Source of the DNA: Novosphingobium sp. KA1
Lineage (GTDB): Bacteria; Pseudomonadota; Alphaproteobacteria; Sphingomonadales; Sphingomonadaceae
NCBI RefSeq assembly: GCF_017309955.1
Contig: NZ_CP021248.1
Location: 1,585,001-1,649,000, forward strand
DNA: 64,000 nucleotides
Direction: 5' to 3'
Below the pieces are notes generated by a model. It searched no databases, was not told where the DNA came from, and saw nothing but the letters and a program-made list of their open reading frames with translations. The position numbers and the translations under genes are program-made. Below, piece after piece: positions 9,028-17,699 of this stretch (within the stretch, counting starts at the first letter, position 1; the number at the start of each line of letters is the position of its first letter).

Positions 9028-11549
9028 CAGCCTTCCCCTTCTTCGATTTCTGGCACATCGAGAGCGCGGATGTCGCCCGCGCTTTCCATATCGAGCGCTT
9101 TGGCGGCGAGTGCGCGCAGCCCTTCAAGGCTGGCGCCGCGAATGCGCGCCTTCACTGCCGGAATGTCACGCGGGGTCATCGAAAGCTCGCTGACGCCGAG
9201 CCCCACCAGCAGCGCCGCGCCGAAGGGATCACCGGCAATGCCGCCGCAGACGCCGACCCAGCGGCCATGCGCCTTTGCGCCCTCCACCGTCGCCGCGATC
9301 ATGCGCAGGACAGCCGGGTGCAGGCTTTCGGCATCGCCCGCCAGTTCCGGGTTCTGCCGGTCGATGGCGAGGACATATTGGGTAAGGTCGTTGGTGCCGA
9401 TCGAGAAGAAATCGGCATGGGCGGCCAGCGAGCGTGCCTGAACGGCGGCGGCGGGGACCTCGATCATGATGCCCACCGGCACCGCCGGCGCATCGAGTTC
9501 GGCGCGGATCGCCTCGCACCGGGCGCGCAAGGCAACCAGTTCGTGAACCGAGGTGATCATCGGGAACATGATCGAAAGATCGCCGCCTGCCTTGGCCGCG
9601 CGGTAAAGCGCGCGAAGCTGCGGCTCCAGCAAATCTGGCCGACGCAGCAGCAGCCGCGCGCCGCGCACGCCGAGGAAGGGGTTCTCCTCGCGCGGCAGGT
9701 CGAGATGCGGCACCTGCTTGTCGCCGCCGATGTCGAGCGCGCGGACGATCAGCGGGCGATCGCCGAGCGCCTCGGTCATGGCACGGTAGATTTCGGCCTG
9801 CTCATCCTCGCCCGGGCTGTCGCCGCGTTCGAGGAACAGGAATTCGGTGCGCATCAGGCCGACGCCCTCACCGCCCTGCGCCAGCGCGAACGCGACCTGA
9901 TCGGGGCGGTTGACGTTGGCAGCGATCTCCACGCGGTGGCCGTCGCGGGTTTCGGCAGGCTTGCCGCGCTCGGCCTCTTCGGCGGCGCGCTTTTCGGCAA
10001 GGTCCGCGATCCACCCGCGGGCAGAGGAAAGATCGGCGTCGGACGGGTTCAGCCAGACGCGGCCACTGTCACCATCGACGATGGCGGTGGCTCCGGCGGC
10101 AAGGCCGAGCAGGTCCGCACCGCCCGCCACCACCGAAGGCAGGCCCAGCGTGCGGGCCAGGATCGCACTGTGCGAGGTCGGCCCGCCGAGTGCCGTCGCA
10201 ATGCCGGCAACCCGCGTGGTATCGAGCGTAGCGGTATCCGAAGGCGAAAGGTCCGCGGCAACCAGCACGCAAGGCTCCTCGGGCAGATCGGTCAGCGACC
10301 CGGCCGCAAGCACGGGATCGATCTCTGCCAGAACGCGGCGGCCGATGTCGTGAAGGTCGGCCGCGCGGGCGGCGAGCACCGGATTGCCCAGAGCCGAAAG
10401 TTGCCCGGCGATCCGGTCCACCGCCTGATGCCACGACCATGCGACCCCGTGCCCCTCCACCATCAACTGGCAGGTGAGCGTGATGAGGTCGGTATCGTCG
10501 AGCAGTTCGGCCTGCGCCTTGAAGATCGCCGCATCGCCTGCGCCCAGACGGCGGGTGGTATCGTCGATCAGCGCCTTCATCTGTGCGCGGGTGCGGGTGA
10601 GCGCATCGTTGAGCTGGGTGCCACCACTGGCCAGATCGGTCGGCCGGTCGGGCACGTCGAGTTCCTGCGCGGAGAGCACATGGACCTTGCCGATGGCGAG
10701 GCCCGGGCTGGCGGCGACGCCGGCAATCATCTGCGGCTCGCCCACCGGCTTCCAGCCCCGGATCGGCGCGGCGGCCTTCTCGGCAGCGCGCGCGGCGTCT
10801 TCCTTCTCGCGCGCGGTCAGGCGGCGGACCACGGCGGCAAAGCTGTCCAGCGCCGCACGGCCCCCTGCCCCTTCGGCGGAGAGAGTCACCCGATCACCAG
10901 CACGCAGCCCCAGTTGGAGGAGGGAAACGAGGCTGCGAGGATCGGCGCTCTCCCCGCCGTGACGTACGCGCAGGCGCACGCCAGAGGCACGCGCCGCTTC
11001 GACCCAGGCCGAAGCGGGACGGGCATGGAGGCCGGTTGGGTAATCGACCGTCCATTCAATGGTTTCTGCATAGTCGGCCGCCGGTTCGGACGGGGAGGAC
11101 GCCTCCCCGTCTTCCCACAGGGCGCGCGAAAAGGCGGCCGGATCGTCGGTAGCGACAAGCGCGGCAAGGCGCGGCTCGTCCTGAATGAGGCGGGTCAGGC
11201 GGCGCAGGATGGCAATGTGGCTGTCCGAATTGGCAGCAATACCGACCACCAGATGAGCGCGCTGGCCGGGGTTCCATTCCACCCCGTCGCGCAGCTGGAG
11301 GATCGCCACGCCGTCGCGGCGGACCAGCCCCTTGTCCTCACCCAGACCATGCGGAATCGCGACGCCCGCGCCAAGGAAGGTGTTGGCCACACCCTCACGG
11401 CGGACCATGCTGTCCTCGTATCCGGGTGCGACGCATCCGGCGGCGACCAGAAGCTGGCCGACCTGGCGAATCGCATCGACCTTGTCTGCCGCACTGGCGT
11501 CAATTCGTACGAGATCCTCGACCCCCGAGGCGGGCGCATCTGCGAGCAT
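9027..11549 (-). CDS. fruB: Multiphosphoryl transfer protein: EIIA(Fru)-HPr-Enzyme I fusion
   Basis: An 840-residue fusion carrying the whole soluble PTS chain. EIIA covers about 5-150 with the phosphorylated histidine in GVAIPHGLGED (His67). HPr covers about 165-255 with DYPTGLHARPAS (His175). Enzyme I covers 275-835 with ALGGPTSHSAILART (His460) and C-terminal PEP-binding motifs such as GVGLMRTEFLF and FSIGTNDLTQY. It takes phosphate from PEP and hands it to FruA. The frame is open further upstream, but the ATG at 11549 is preceded by AGGAGAGG and begins exactly at the EIIA domain, while the upstream extension would run into the divergent regulator. First gene of the fructose operon. Confidence 0.95.
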   Translation of the reverse strand: MLADAPASGVEDLVRIDASAADKVDAIRQVGQLLVAAGCVAPGYEDSMVRREGVANTFLGAGVAIPHGLGEDKGLVRRDGVAILQLRDGVEWNPGQRAHLVVGIAANSDSHIAILRRLTRLIQDEPRLAALVATDDPAAFSRALWEDGEASSPSEPAADYAETIEWTVDYPTGLHARPASAWVEAARASGVRLRVRHGGESADPRSLVSLLQLGLRAGDRVTLSAEGAGGRAALDSFAAVVRRLTAREKEDAARAAEKAAAPIRGWKPVGEPQMIAGVAASPGLAIGKVHVLSAQELDVPDRPTDLASGGTQLNDALTRTRAQMKALIDDTTRRLGAGDAAIFKAQAELLDDTDLITLTCQLMVEGHGVAWSWHQAVDRIAGQLSALGNPVLAARAADLHDIGRRVLAEIDPVLAAGSLTDLPEEPCVLVAADLSPSDTATLDTTRVAGIATALGGPTSHSAILARTLGLPSVVAGGADLLGLAAGATAIVDGDSGRVWLNPSDADLSSARGWIADLAEKRAAEEAERGKPAETRDGHRVEIAANVNRPDQVAFALAQGGEGVGLMRTEFLFLERGDSPGEDEQAEIYRAMTEALGDRPLIVRALDIGGDKQVPHLDLPREENPFLGVRGARLLLRRPDLLEPQLRALYRAAKAGGDLSIMFPMITSVHELVALRARCEAIRAELDAPAVPVGIMIEVPAAAVQARSLAAHADFFSIGTNDLTQYVLAIDRQNPELAGDAESLHPAVLRMIAATVEGAKAHGRWVGVCGGIAGDPFGAALLVGLGVSELSMTPRDIPAVKARIRGASLEGLRALAAKALDMESAGDIRALDVPEIEEGEG

Positions 11550-11595
11550 TTCAAGCCTCTCCTGACCGTTTTGATAACGAGTCTTCGATGACTCT

Positions 11596-11609
11596 AGAAA
11601 ACGTTTTCT
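11596..11609. promoter_or_regulatory. Candidate LacI-family operator upstream of fruB
   Basis: A perfect 14-bp palindrome AGAAAACGTTTTCT with a central CG lies 47 bp upstream of the fruB start, in the 178-bp gap shared with the divergent LacI-type regulator. Central-CG palindromes are the usual operator form for this family. The binding itself is inferred. Confidence 0.6.
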
Positions 11610-11697
11610 CGCGATCGTTGTCAAGAGAATGCTTGCGATCATGCGAAGAGATGAGGCATAGTCCGCCGCAGGAGAGGGGCGAAACGCTCCAGCAAGT

Positions 11698-11711
11698 GAG
11701 AACGATTTCTC
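11698..11711. promoter_or_regulatory. Second, imperfect operator-like palindrome next to the lacI start
   Basis: GAGAACGATTTCTC has matching GAGAA/TTCTC arms but an off-centre CG. It resembles the perfect site about 100 bp away and ends 16 bp before the regulator's ATG, a position suited to autoregulation. Weaker than the first site. Confidence 0.4.
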
Positions 11712-11727
11712 GAATGGTGCACCACTG

Positions 11728-12738
11728 ATGGCAGTTGGAATCAAGGACGTAGCCCGGGTCGCCGAAGTGTCGCCCGCCACCGTTTCGCGGGTGCTGTCGG
11801 GACGCAGTGTCGATCCGGCGATGCAGGAACGGGTGCTCGCCGCGGTCAAGTCCACCGGCTACCGCCCCAACCTCGCCGCGCGGCGGCTGCGCTCGCAGCA
11901 TACCAACACCATCGGCCTGATCGTTGCCGATATCCGCAACCCCTTCTTCACCGCCGTCTCGCGCGCCATCGAAAACCTGGCCACCGCGCAGGGACTGCGG
12001 GTGATCCTGTGCAACACCGACGAGGACCCGGCCAAGGAAGCCGCCTACCTCGAACTCATGCACGAGGAACGCGTCACGGGGGTAATCTTCGCGCCCTGCC
12101 GCCAATGGGTGGAGAAGGCGGAGAGACTGGAGCCGGGCTTTCCCGTCGTCCTCATCGACCGCAGCCTGCCCTCGGCGGGGCTCGACAGTGTCCTGCTCGA
12201 CAATGAAAGCATGGCCGCCGAGCTGGTCGCCCACCTCCACGCACAGGGCCATCGCCGGATAGCGGGGCTGTTCGGCGCCGCCAGCAGCACGGGCATCGAG
12301 CGTCGCGCCGGGTTCGAACGGGCCGCACGCAAGCTGGGCATGGAAGCCACCGCCGTGGAAATGCCGCATGCCACCGAGGCGGCACAGCGTGTCGTCACCG
12401 ACTTGCTGTCCGGCCCGGTCCGGCCCGACGCGCTTGTCGCCAGCAACGGCGTCATGCTGCTGACGGTCCTGCGCGCCCTGCGGACCCTCGGTCTCGAAGC
12501 GCCCAGCGACATAGCCCTTGCCGGGTTCGACAACAACGACTGGATGGAATTCGTCGGCGGCGGCCTCAGCGTCATCGAACAGCCGGTCGAGGAGATCGGC
12601 CGGACCGCGATGACCATGCTGCTGGACCGGCTCGACCATCCCGATGCACCGGCCCGCAAGGTCGTGCTGGCAGGGCGCCTCATCACGCGTGGATCGAGCG
12701 GGCCCCGCGGCGCCGCCGCCCAACCTATCGGAGCCTGA
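11728..12738 (+). CDS. LacI-family transcriptional regulator of the fructose locus
   Basis: The 336-residue protein has an N-terminal helix-turn-helix (GIKDVARVAEVSPATVSRVLSG) and hinge (RPNLAARRLRSQHTNTIGLIV). A periplasmic-binding-protein-like sensor domain follows, through FDNNDWMEFVGGGLSVIEQP. It is divergent from fruBKA and overlooks two operator-like palindromes, so it probably represses or activates that operon in response to a fructose phosphate. Known FruR/Cra-type regulators behave this way, but the effector is not readable here. Only 6 bp separate it from the aroE-like gene downstream, so lacI-aroE-fbp is probably one transcript. Confidence 0.92.
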   Translation: MAVGIKDVARVAEVSPATVSRVLSGRSVDPAMQERVLAAVKSTGYRPNLAARRLRSQHTNTIGLIVADIRNPFFTAVSRAIENLATAQGLRVILCNTDEDPAKEAAYLELMHEERVTGVIFAPCRQWVEKAERLEPGFPVVLIDRSLPSAGLDSVLLDNESMAAELVAHLHAQGHRRIAGLFGAASSTGIERRAGFERAARKLGMEATAVEMPHATEAAQRVVTDLLSGPVRPDALVASNGVMLLTVLRALRTLGLEAPSDIALAGFDNNDWMEFVGGGLSVIEQPVEEIGRTAMTMLLDRLDHPDAPARKVVLAGRLITRGSSGPRGAAAQPIGA

Positions 12739-12744
12739 CCAACC

Positions 12745-13608
12745 ATGACCGACTTCAGCGCCAAGCAATCGATCGGCCGCGACACGCATCTCTGCATGTC
12801 GCTTTCGGCACGCCCCGGCAACGCCGGGTCGCGCCTGCACAACACGCTTTACGGACTGCTGGGGCTGGACTTCGTCTACAAGTCCTTCTCCACTACCGAT
12901 CTGCCGGCCGCCATCGGCGGCGTGCGGGCGCTTGGCATTCGCGGCTGCGCGATCTCGATGCCGTTCAAGGAAGCGGTGATCCCGCTGCTTGACGGGCTTG
13001 AGGATTCGGCCCGCGCGATCGACAGCGTGAACACCATCGTCAATGAAGACGGAGTGCTGACCGGCTACAATACCGACTATACGGCGGTGCGCGATCTGGT
13101 CGCCCGGCGCGGCATCGATCCCGCCACCCCCTTCCTGCTGCGCGGCAGCGGCGGCATGGCCAAGGCCGTGGCTGCAGCCCTGCGCGACCTCGGCTTCCGC
13201 GACGGAACCGTGATCGCCCGCAATGCCGAGGCCGGCCCCGCACTTGCTGCCCAATACGGTTTCCGCTGGCTACCCGAACTGCCCGAACAAAATGCGGCCA
13301 TGCTGGTCAACGTGACCCCGATCGGCATGGAAGGCGCCCAGGCCGGCGAACTCGCCTTCACGCCCGCGCAGATCGCGGCCTGCGAAATCGCTTTCGACGT
13401 TGTCGCGCAGCCCGCGGAGACACCGTTCATCAAGGCTGCTCTCGCGGCCGACAAGACGATTATTTCCGGCGCCGAAGTAATCGTTCTTCAGGCCGTCGAA
13501 CAATTCTTTCTCTACACCGGCATTCGTCCCGACGATGAAGCCATTGCCAAGGCCACCGCCTTCGCGCATGGCCCTGCCGTAGCCCAGCGGCTGCGCGACG
13601 CGGCGTAA
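12745..13608 (+). CDS. Shikimate dehydrogenase-like protein
   Basis: A 287-residue AroE-fold protein. The shikimate-site lysine in SMPFKEAVIPLL and aspartate in TGYNTDYTAV are present. The Rossmann glycine motif reads LLRGSGGMAKAVAAAL in place of the usual GAGGA, and VNVTPIGMEG is the conserved substrate loop. The N-terminal SLSARPGNAGSRLHN departs from the usual serine pair of housekeeping AroE. It more resembles the shikimate-dehydrogenase-like class (HI0607 type). It sits between the fructose regulator and fbp with tight spacing, so it is probably not the biosynthetic aroE. Its substrate in this locus is unknown. Confidence 0.82.
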   Translation: MTDFSAKQSIGRDTHLCMSLSARPGNAGSRLHNTLYGLLGLDFVYKSFSTTDLPAAIGGVRALGIRGCAISMPFKEAVIPLLDGLEDSARAIDSVNTIVNEDGVLTGYNTDYTAVRDLVARRGIDPATPFLLRGSGGMAKAVAAALRDLGFRDGTVIARNAEAGPALAAQYGFRWLPELPEQNAAMLVNVTPIGMEGAQAGELAFTPAQIAACEIAFDVVAQPAETPFIKAALAADKTIISGAEVIVLQAVEQFFLYTGIRPDDEAIAKATAFAHGPAVAQRLRDAA

Positions 13609-13681
13609 CGCCTGCCCCAAGGGGTGAACCCGCGCCGGCAATGCCATCGAACTGTCCGGAACATGGGGTAAGGGAACCATC

Positions 13682-14689
13682 ATGAGACCAACCACACTCA
13701 CCCGTTTCCTGCTTGAAAAGCAGCGCGAGCCGAACTCGACCTGTCCGCCCGAACTGCGCCTGCTGATCGAGACGGTCGCCCGCGCCTGCAAGGCGATCAA
13801 CCATGCCATCGCCAAGGGCGCGCTGGGCGACGTGCTTGGCAGCCTCGACAGCGAGAACGTCCAGGGCGAAGTCCAGAAGAAGCTCGATGTGCTCGCCAAC
13901 GAACTGCTGGTCGATGCCAACGAGTGGGGCGGCCATCTGGCCGGCATGGCCTCGGAAGAGATGGAGACGATCCACCCCATTCCGAACCGCTACCCCAGAG
14001 GCGAATACCTGCTGGTCTATGATCCGATCGATGGTTCCAGCAATGTCGACGTCAACCTGTCGGTCGGCACGATCTTTTCGGTTCTGCGCGCGCCCGAGGC
14101 CTGCGCCGGACGGGAAGTGCGCGAGGAAGATTTCCTGCAGCCCGGCACCGCGCAGGTCGCCGCCGGCTACGCGATCTACGGCCCGCAGACGCTGCTGGTG
14201 CTGACGATCGGTTCGGGCGTCTACGAATTCACGCTCGACCGTGAACTCGGCGCCTGGATCATGACCGACGGCCCGATGCAGATCCCCGCGGGCAACTGCG
14301 AGATCGCCATCAACATGGCGCGCCGTCCGCAATGGGCACCCGAAGTGGCCACGTTCATCGACGACCGCCTGACCTCCGGCAAGGGGCCGTGCGGGCGAGA
14401 TTACAACATGCGCTGGACCGCCTCGATGGTGGCCGACGTCCACCGCATCCTCAAGCGCGGCGGCGTGTTCCTCTATCCCGCCGACCATCGTACCCCCGGC
14501 AAGGCCCGCCTGCGCCTGCTCTACGAAGCCAATCCGATGAGCTTCCTCGTCGAACAGGCCGGCGGCGCCTCGATCGACGGTGCCGGACGCATCATGGAGG
14601 TCACGCCGGTCGGCCTGCACCAGCGTGTCGGCCTGATTCTGGGCGACAAGGACCAGGTGGCCGAACTGCGCAGCGCAGTTCCCGCCTGA
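13682..14689 (+). CDS. fbp: Class I fructose-1,6-bisphosphatase
   Basis: A 335-residue enzyme with the metal-binding signature [22 protein letters not shown] (around residues 112-132). Also present are the C-terminal [19 protein letters not shown] and an upstream [15 protein letters not shown] with the metal-binding EE in MASEEMETI. It hydrolyses fructose 1,6-bisphosphate to fructose 6-phosphate. Placed after the fructose regulator, it would recycle the FruK product into hexose phosphate, useful where catabolism goes through the Entner-Doudoroff route (inference). A ribosome site GGGTAAGGG-like stretch precedes the ATG; a strong hairpin follows the stop. Confidence 0.96.
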   Translation: MRPTTLTRFLLEKQREPNSTCPPELRLLIETVARACKAINHAIAKGALGDVLGSLDSENVQGEVQKKLDVLANELLVDANEWGGHLAGMASEEMETIHPIPNRYPRGEYLLVYDPIDGSSNVDVNLSVGTIFSVLRAPEACAGREVREEDFLQPGTAQVAAGYAIYGPQTLLVLTIGSGVYEFTLDRELGAWIMTDGPMQIPAGNCEIAINMARRPQWAPEVATFIDDRLTSGKGPCGRDYNMRWTASMVADVHRILKRGGVFLYPADHRTPGKARLRLLYEANPMSFLVEQAGGASIDGAGRIMEVTPVGLHQRVGLILGDKDQVAELRSAVPA

Positions 14690-14694
14690 CGCGC

Positions 14695-14730
14695 AAGGAG
14701 GCCGCGTCCGGAATTGGGCGCGGCCTCCTT
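14695..14730 (+). terminator. Intrinsic terminator after fbp
   Basis: A 12-bp perfect stem (AAGGAGGCCGCG paired with CGCGGCCTCCTT) with a 12-nt loop begins 6 bp after the fbp stop and ends in TTTCC. It lies between convergent genes and may stop both transcripts. Confidence 0.8.
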
Positions 14731-14735
14731 TCCGT

Positions 14736-15575
14736 TCACGCGGCCGAAGCCAGCGGATAGCTGGCCGTCAGCGCTTCAAGCCGCCAGCGGATGTCCGCGG
14801 GCATCGGGAAACGGTCGCGGTTGTAGTCGCGGTGGCCGTTGCCGGCCTGCTCCACCAGATCGTCATGCATGCTGCCCATCAGCCCGTTGATGGCGCTGAG
14901 GAAGCGGGACATGCGATAGACCTGCTCGTCCGGTCGCAACGTGCGCATCGCATCGTAGAACGACACCTGCCGGCTCACGACCTTGCGCATCATGTGAAAA
15001 CGGTGCCCGGTGAGCGCGCCTTCACCAAGCCAGGACGCCAGACGCCGGAATTCGAGCTTGCGGAAGGCGAGAAAGCCCATGGCATCGTCGAGACGGACCT
15101 GCTCGACCTCGCGGCGCACCGCCAGCCATGCAGGCCAGAGCAGGAGAAGGCGCAGCAGGAGCGCGTAAGCAGGCACCGCCAGCCGCCGCCGATTGCGGAA
15201 GGCATCCTGCAAGTGCCCCATCAGCGCCACCGTCGAGCGGAACAGCAGGGGTGCCTTGTGGCGGCGGCCATACAGCACCAGGGCAAAGCGCAGTTGCTTG
15301 TAGGAAGCGCGGATATGCTTGTAGCGCACCCGTGCATCCTGCGGCAGATCGCCGGTGACCAGCAGTGTCGCGACAAGATCGCATAGGGCCCGGCGGTCCG
15401 CATGTTCGTGCCAGAACTGTACGCAGAGATCGAAGCAGGCCTTCATGTCCTCCTCGCTGCAGGCGACGGGGACCGGGTCGGGAAGACTGACGACGGGATC
15501 GACCACGTCGTCCATCTCCACCGCCTGGAACAGCGCGGCAAGGGTCTCGGCCTTGTAGCGGTGACGCGCGCTCAT
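14736..15575 (-). CDS. Uncharacterised helical protein in polysaccharide operon (CHAD-like?)
   Basis: A 279-residue soluble, arginine-rich, helical protein that I do not firmly recognise. Segments such as VRYKHIRASYKQLRFALVLY and FHMMRKVVSRQVSFYDAMRT, followed by INGLMGSMHDDLVEQ, recall the paired basic helices and the LGxxHD step of CHAD domains. That is a resemblance only. It is the last gene of a four-gene operon with a flippase and two thymidylate-kinase-like proteins, and its start overlaps the flippase stop by 4 bp. A role in making or exporting a surface polymer is inferred from context; no catalytic motif is visible. Confidence 0.7.
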   Translation of the reverse strand: MSARHRYKAETLAALFQAVEMDDVVDPVVSLPDPVPVACSEEDMKACFDLCVQFWHEHADRRALCDLVATLLVTGDLPQDARVRYKHIRASYKQLRFALVLYGRRHKAPLLFRSTVALMGHLQDAFRNRRRLAVPAYALLLRLLLLWPAWLAVRREVEQVRLDDAMGFLAFRKLEFRRLASWLGEGALTGHRFHMMRKVVSRQVSFYDAMRTLRPDEQVYRMSRFLSAINGLMGSMHDDLVEQAGNGHRDYNRDRFPMPADIRWRLEALTASYPLASAA

Positions 15576-16957
15576 GCCTGCGCCTCCGGCGCCATCACGG
15601 AAACGAGCATGTCCCGCTCCCGGTAGGCCCAGAGCGTGGGCAGCAACATGAACAGCGCCTTGAGCGACACCCCCGCCACATAGGCAAGGCCCGCGCCGGT
15701 GATGCCGAAGAAATGGATCAGCACAAACAGCAATAGCGCATAACCCGCCGCCGCCGTGCCTTCCGAGACCAGCGCGGAACGCTGGCGCCCGGCCATGTAG
15801 AGCAGCGATTCCAGCGGGAAACTGGCCATCGTCACGATCAGCGAAGCGGTCATCAGCTGAAGCAGGTCATAAGCCTCGACATAACGCTTGCCGAACACCA
15901 GGCCGATCACCGGTTCGCCGCCGACCATCACCACCAGCAGGATCAGGAGCCCCATGCCGCCCGAGATGAAGGCGCTGCGGATCGCCAGCTGCCAGGGATG
16001 CCGGCTGGCGGGGTCGAGGCGCATGATCTCGGGATAGAAGCTGCGCGACATGAGGTCGGCCGGCTTGCTGGCGGAATCGAAAAAGGTCGCGGCGATCTTG
16101 AACAGGCCCGCACTCGTCGGTCCGAGCATGGCGCCGACGATGAGGTTGCTCACCGGCCCCCAGGCCGCCCAGATCGAATGGGCGATGTTGGTCGTCCACA
16201 CGAAGTTCCAGGCCGTCTTGAGCCGCCGTCCCGGACCGATCAGGCCCGGACGCAGGGCGCCGGCGATGCCGCGGCGCCGCAGTTCGATCACCGACATGAT
16301 CCACAGGCACACGTCACCGGCAAGATCCGCGACAAACCAGGTGATCATGAAGCCGATGAAGCCGAAATTGCCGAAGTACGAGACCACGCCGCCCAGGGCC
16401 CGCAGGGCCGGGGTGACCAGCTGCTGCAGGGCCAGCTGGTCAAAGCGGTCCAGCACACGCAGGACACCCGTGGGCGTCGCGGCGGTCATCGTCGGGATCA
16501 ACAGGCAATAGACCATGGCGAGGTGGACGTCCTCGGCCGGAATGTCGAACCAGTCGGCCAGAAACGGCAGCAGCGCCAGGCCGCCGACCAGGCCCACAAG
16601 CCCGCTGGCAAGGTCCAGCCCGAAGGCAAAGCCGGTCACGTCGCGCAGTTCATCGATATCCCCGCGCCCGAGCGCCGGAGTGCCGTAGCGCACGATGAAC
16701 TGCCAGGTCTGGAACTTGACCAGCGCGCCCACGCCATTGGCATAGGAATGGATGATGACCAGCGTACCGAACAGCCCCGGCGTCATCCCCCGCCCGGCAC
16801 AGGCCAGCGCGACAAGGCCCAGAAGCGCCGCCACCAGCTTGCCCGAGCCGAGGTAGGAGGCATTGCGCACGATCGTGCGGAACACCCCGTCGGCGAACCA
16901 GTGCTTCACGTTGAGCGTATTGCGGTTGAACGACTTGATCGAGAGGCTTTTCATCAC
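15572..16957 (-). CDS. Polysaccharide/lipid-linked oligosaccharide flippase (Wzx-like membrane protein)
   Basis: A 461-residue integral membrane protein with about 12-14 hydrophobic segments. The pattern is that of the MATE/PST-type polysaccharide transporter superfamily: an N-terminal YLGSGKLVAALLGLVALACAGRGMTPGLFG and the mid-protein LIVGAMLGPTSAGLFKIAATF. It probably moves a lipid-linked glycan across the inner membrane. Its start overlaps the kinase-like gene upstream by 4 bp and its stop overlaps the downstream unknown by 4 bp, so the three are translationally coupled. No glycosyltransferases or polymerase lie beside it, so the rest of the pathway must be elsewhere. Confidence 0.87.
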   Translation of the reverse strand: MMKSLSIKSFNRNTLNVKHWFADGVFRTIVRNASYLGSGKLVAALLGLVALACAGRGMTPGLFGTLVIIHSYANGVGALVKFQTWQFIVRYGTPALGRGDIDELRDVTGFAFGLDLASGLVGLVGGLALLPFLADWFDIPAEDVHLAMVYCLLIPTMTAATPTGVLRVLDRFDQLALQQLVTPALRALGGVVSYFGNFGFIGFMITWFVADLAGDVCLWIMSVIELRRRGIAGALRPGLIGPGRRLKTAWNFVWTTNIAHSIWAAWGPVSNLIVGAMLGPTSAGLFKIAATFFDSASKPADLMSRSFYPEIMRLDPASRHPWQLAIRSAFISGGMGLLILLVVMVGGEPVIGLVFGKRYVEAYDLLQLMTASLIVTMASFPLESLLYMAGRQRSALVSEGTAAAGYALLLFVLIHFFGITGAGLAYVAGVSLKALFMLLPTLWAYRERDMLVSVMAPEAQA

Positions 16958-17670
16958 GCGGCCTCCTGCGCAGGGGCCGCGCCCAGCGCAAGCAGCCGCT
17001 CGGCGATGGCAGCGCGGGCCTGTGCAAGAACCTGTTCCAGCGGCTGCTCCGCGTCGATTTCGACGATCGGCGCCCCTTCAAAGGTCAGGCGCGGCACGTC
17101 GGCGACCTTGCGGGCAAGCGAGGAGAGCCGGTGGTCGGGCTTGCGGGCGACCGCCACGTCGAGCGAGACATTGAGCCGCAGCACGAGATCAGGGCGATTG
17201 GCGACCATCGCCGCGTAACGCCGGTGTTCGGCCCGCGCGAGCAGGCCGACAAGGCCCGAGGCCTCCATCGAACTGGCCAGTCCCAGCCCGTCCATCGGCC
17301 CGGGGACCCCGAGCTGCGGGAAACGGTCGCCGATCACGGCGAAACCTTCGCGCCGCAGCTTCATCATGCGCGCAAAGCGGTACACCCGGCGCATCGAGAA
17401 GAGGTAGATCACCAGCGCCGCGAGCAGGCCGGGGCCCTTGTCGGTCTGGGCTTTCTGCGCCTTGGCATGGATCGACTTGTCGAGCCTGCCGCCGAGCAGC
17501 GGCAGGCGCGCGATGGCGCGGCCGATATTGCCGGACTGCTTGCCGAGGTGGCAGATCCGCGTGGGACGGCGCTCGTTCATCCAGGCGCAGAGCGCCTCGG
17601 TCACGGTCGACTTGCCCGAGCCGTCGCAACCGACGACGGCGATGAGGGGAGGCAGGGTTTCGAATTTCAT
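16954..17670 (-). CDS. Thymidylate-kinase-like P-loop protein (second of a tandem pair)
   Basis: The 238-residue protein starts MKFETLPPLIAVVGCDGSGKST: a Walker A of the thymidylate kinase type within the first 20 residues. It has a DRFPQ segment in the place of the DR(Y/F) motif (AVIGDRFPQLGVPGP) and a lid-like basic region (RKPDHRLSSLARKV). It is probably not the housekeeping Tmk: it is paired with a paralogue, sits in a flippase operon, and has an unusual insertion with a hydrophobic LLAALVIYLFSMRR segment. A role phosphorylating a polymer precursor or lipid is an inference. The frame is open upstream, but the P-loop position fixes the start at 17670. Confidence 0.8.
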   Translation of the reverse strand: MKFETLPPLIAVVGCDGSGKSTVTEALCAWMNERRPTRICHLGKQSGNIGRAIARLPLLGGRLDKSIHAKAQKAQTDKGPGLLAALVIYLFSMRRVYRFARMMKLRREGFAVIGDRFPQLGVPGPMDGLGLASSMEASGLVGLLARAEHRRYAAMVANRPDLVLRLNVSLDVAVARKPDHRLSSLARKVADVPRLTFEGAPIVEIDAEQPLEQVLAQARAAIAERLLALGAAPAQEAA

Positions 17671-17699
17671 GGAGGAACCTGGGGTACTCGAATTGCGGG

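Noticed and set aside
9027..11855. Longer fruB product of 942 residues
   Set aside because: It would run through the operators and into the divergent lacI gene; the ATG at 11549 has a strong ribosome site and begins at the EIIA domain.
14736..15575. Firm assignment as CHAD protein
   Set aside because: Similarity is only in helix spacing and a few residues; left as a suggestion.
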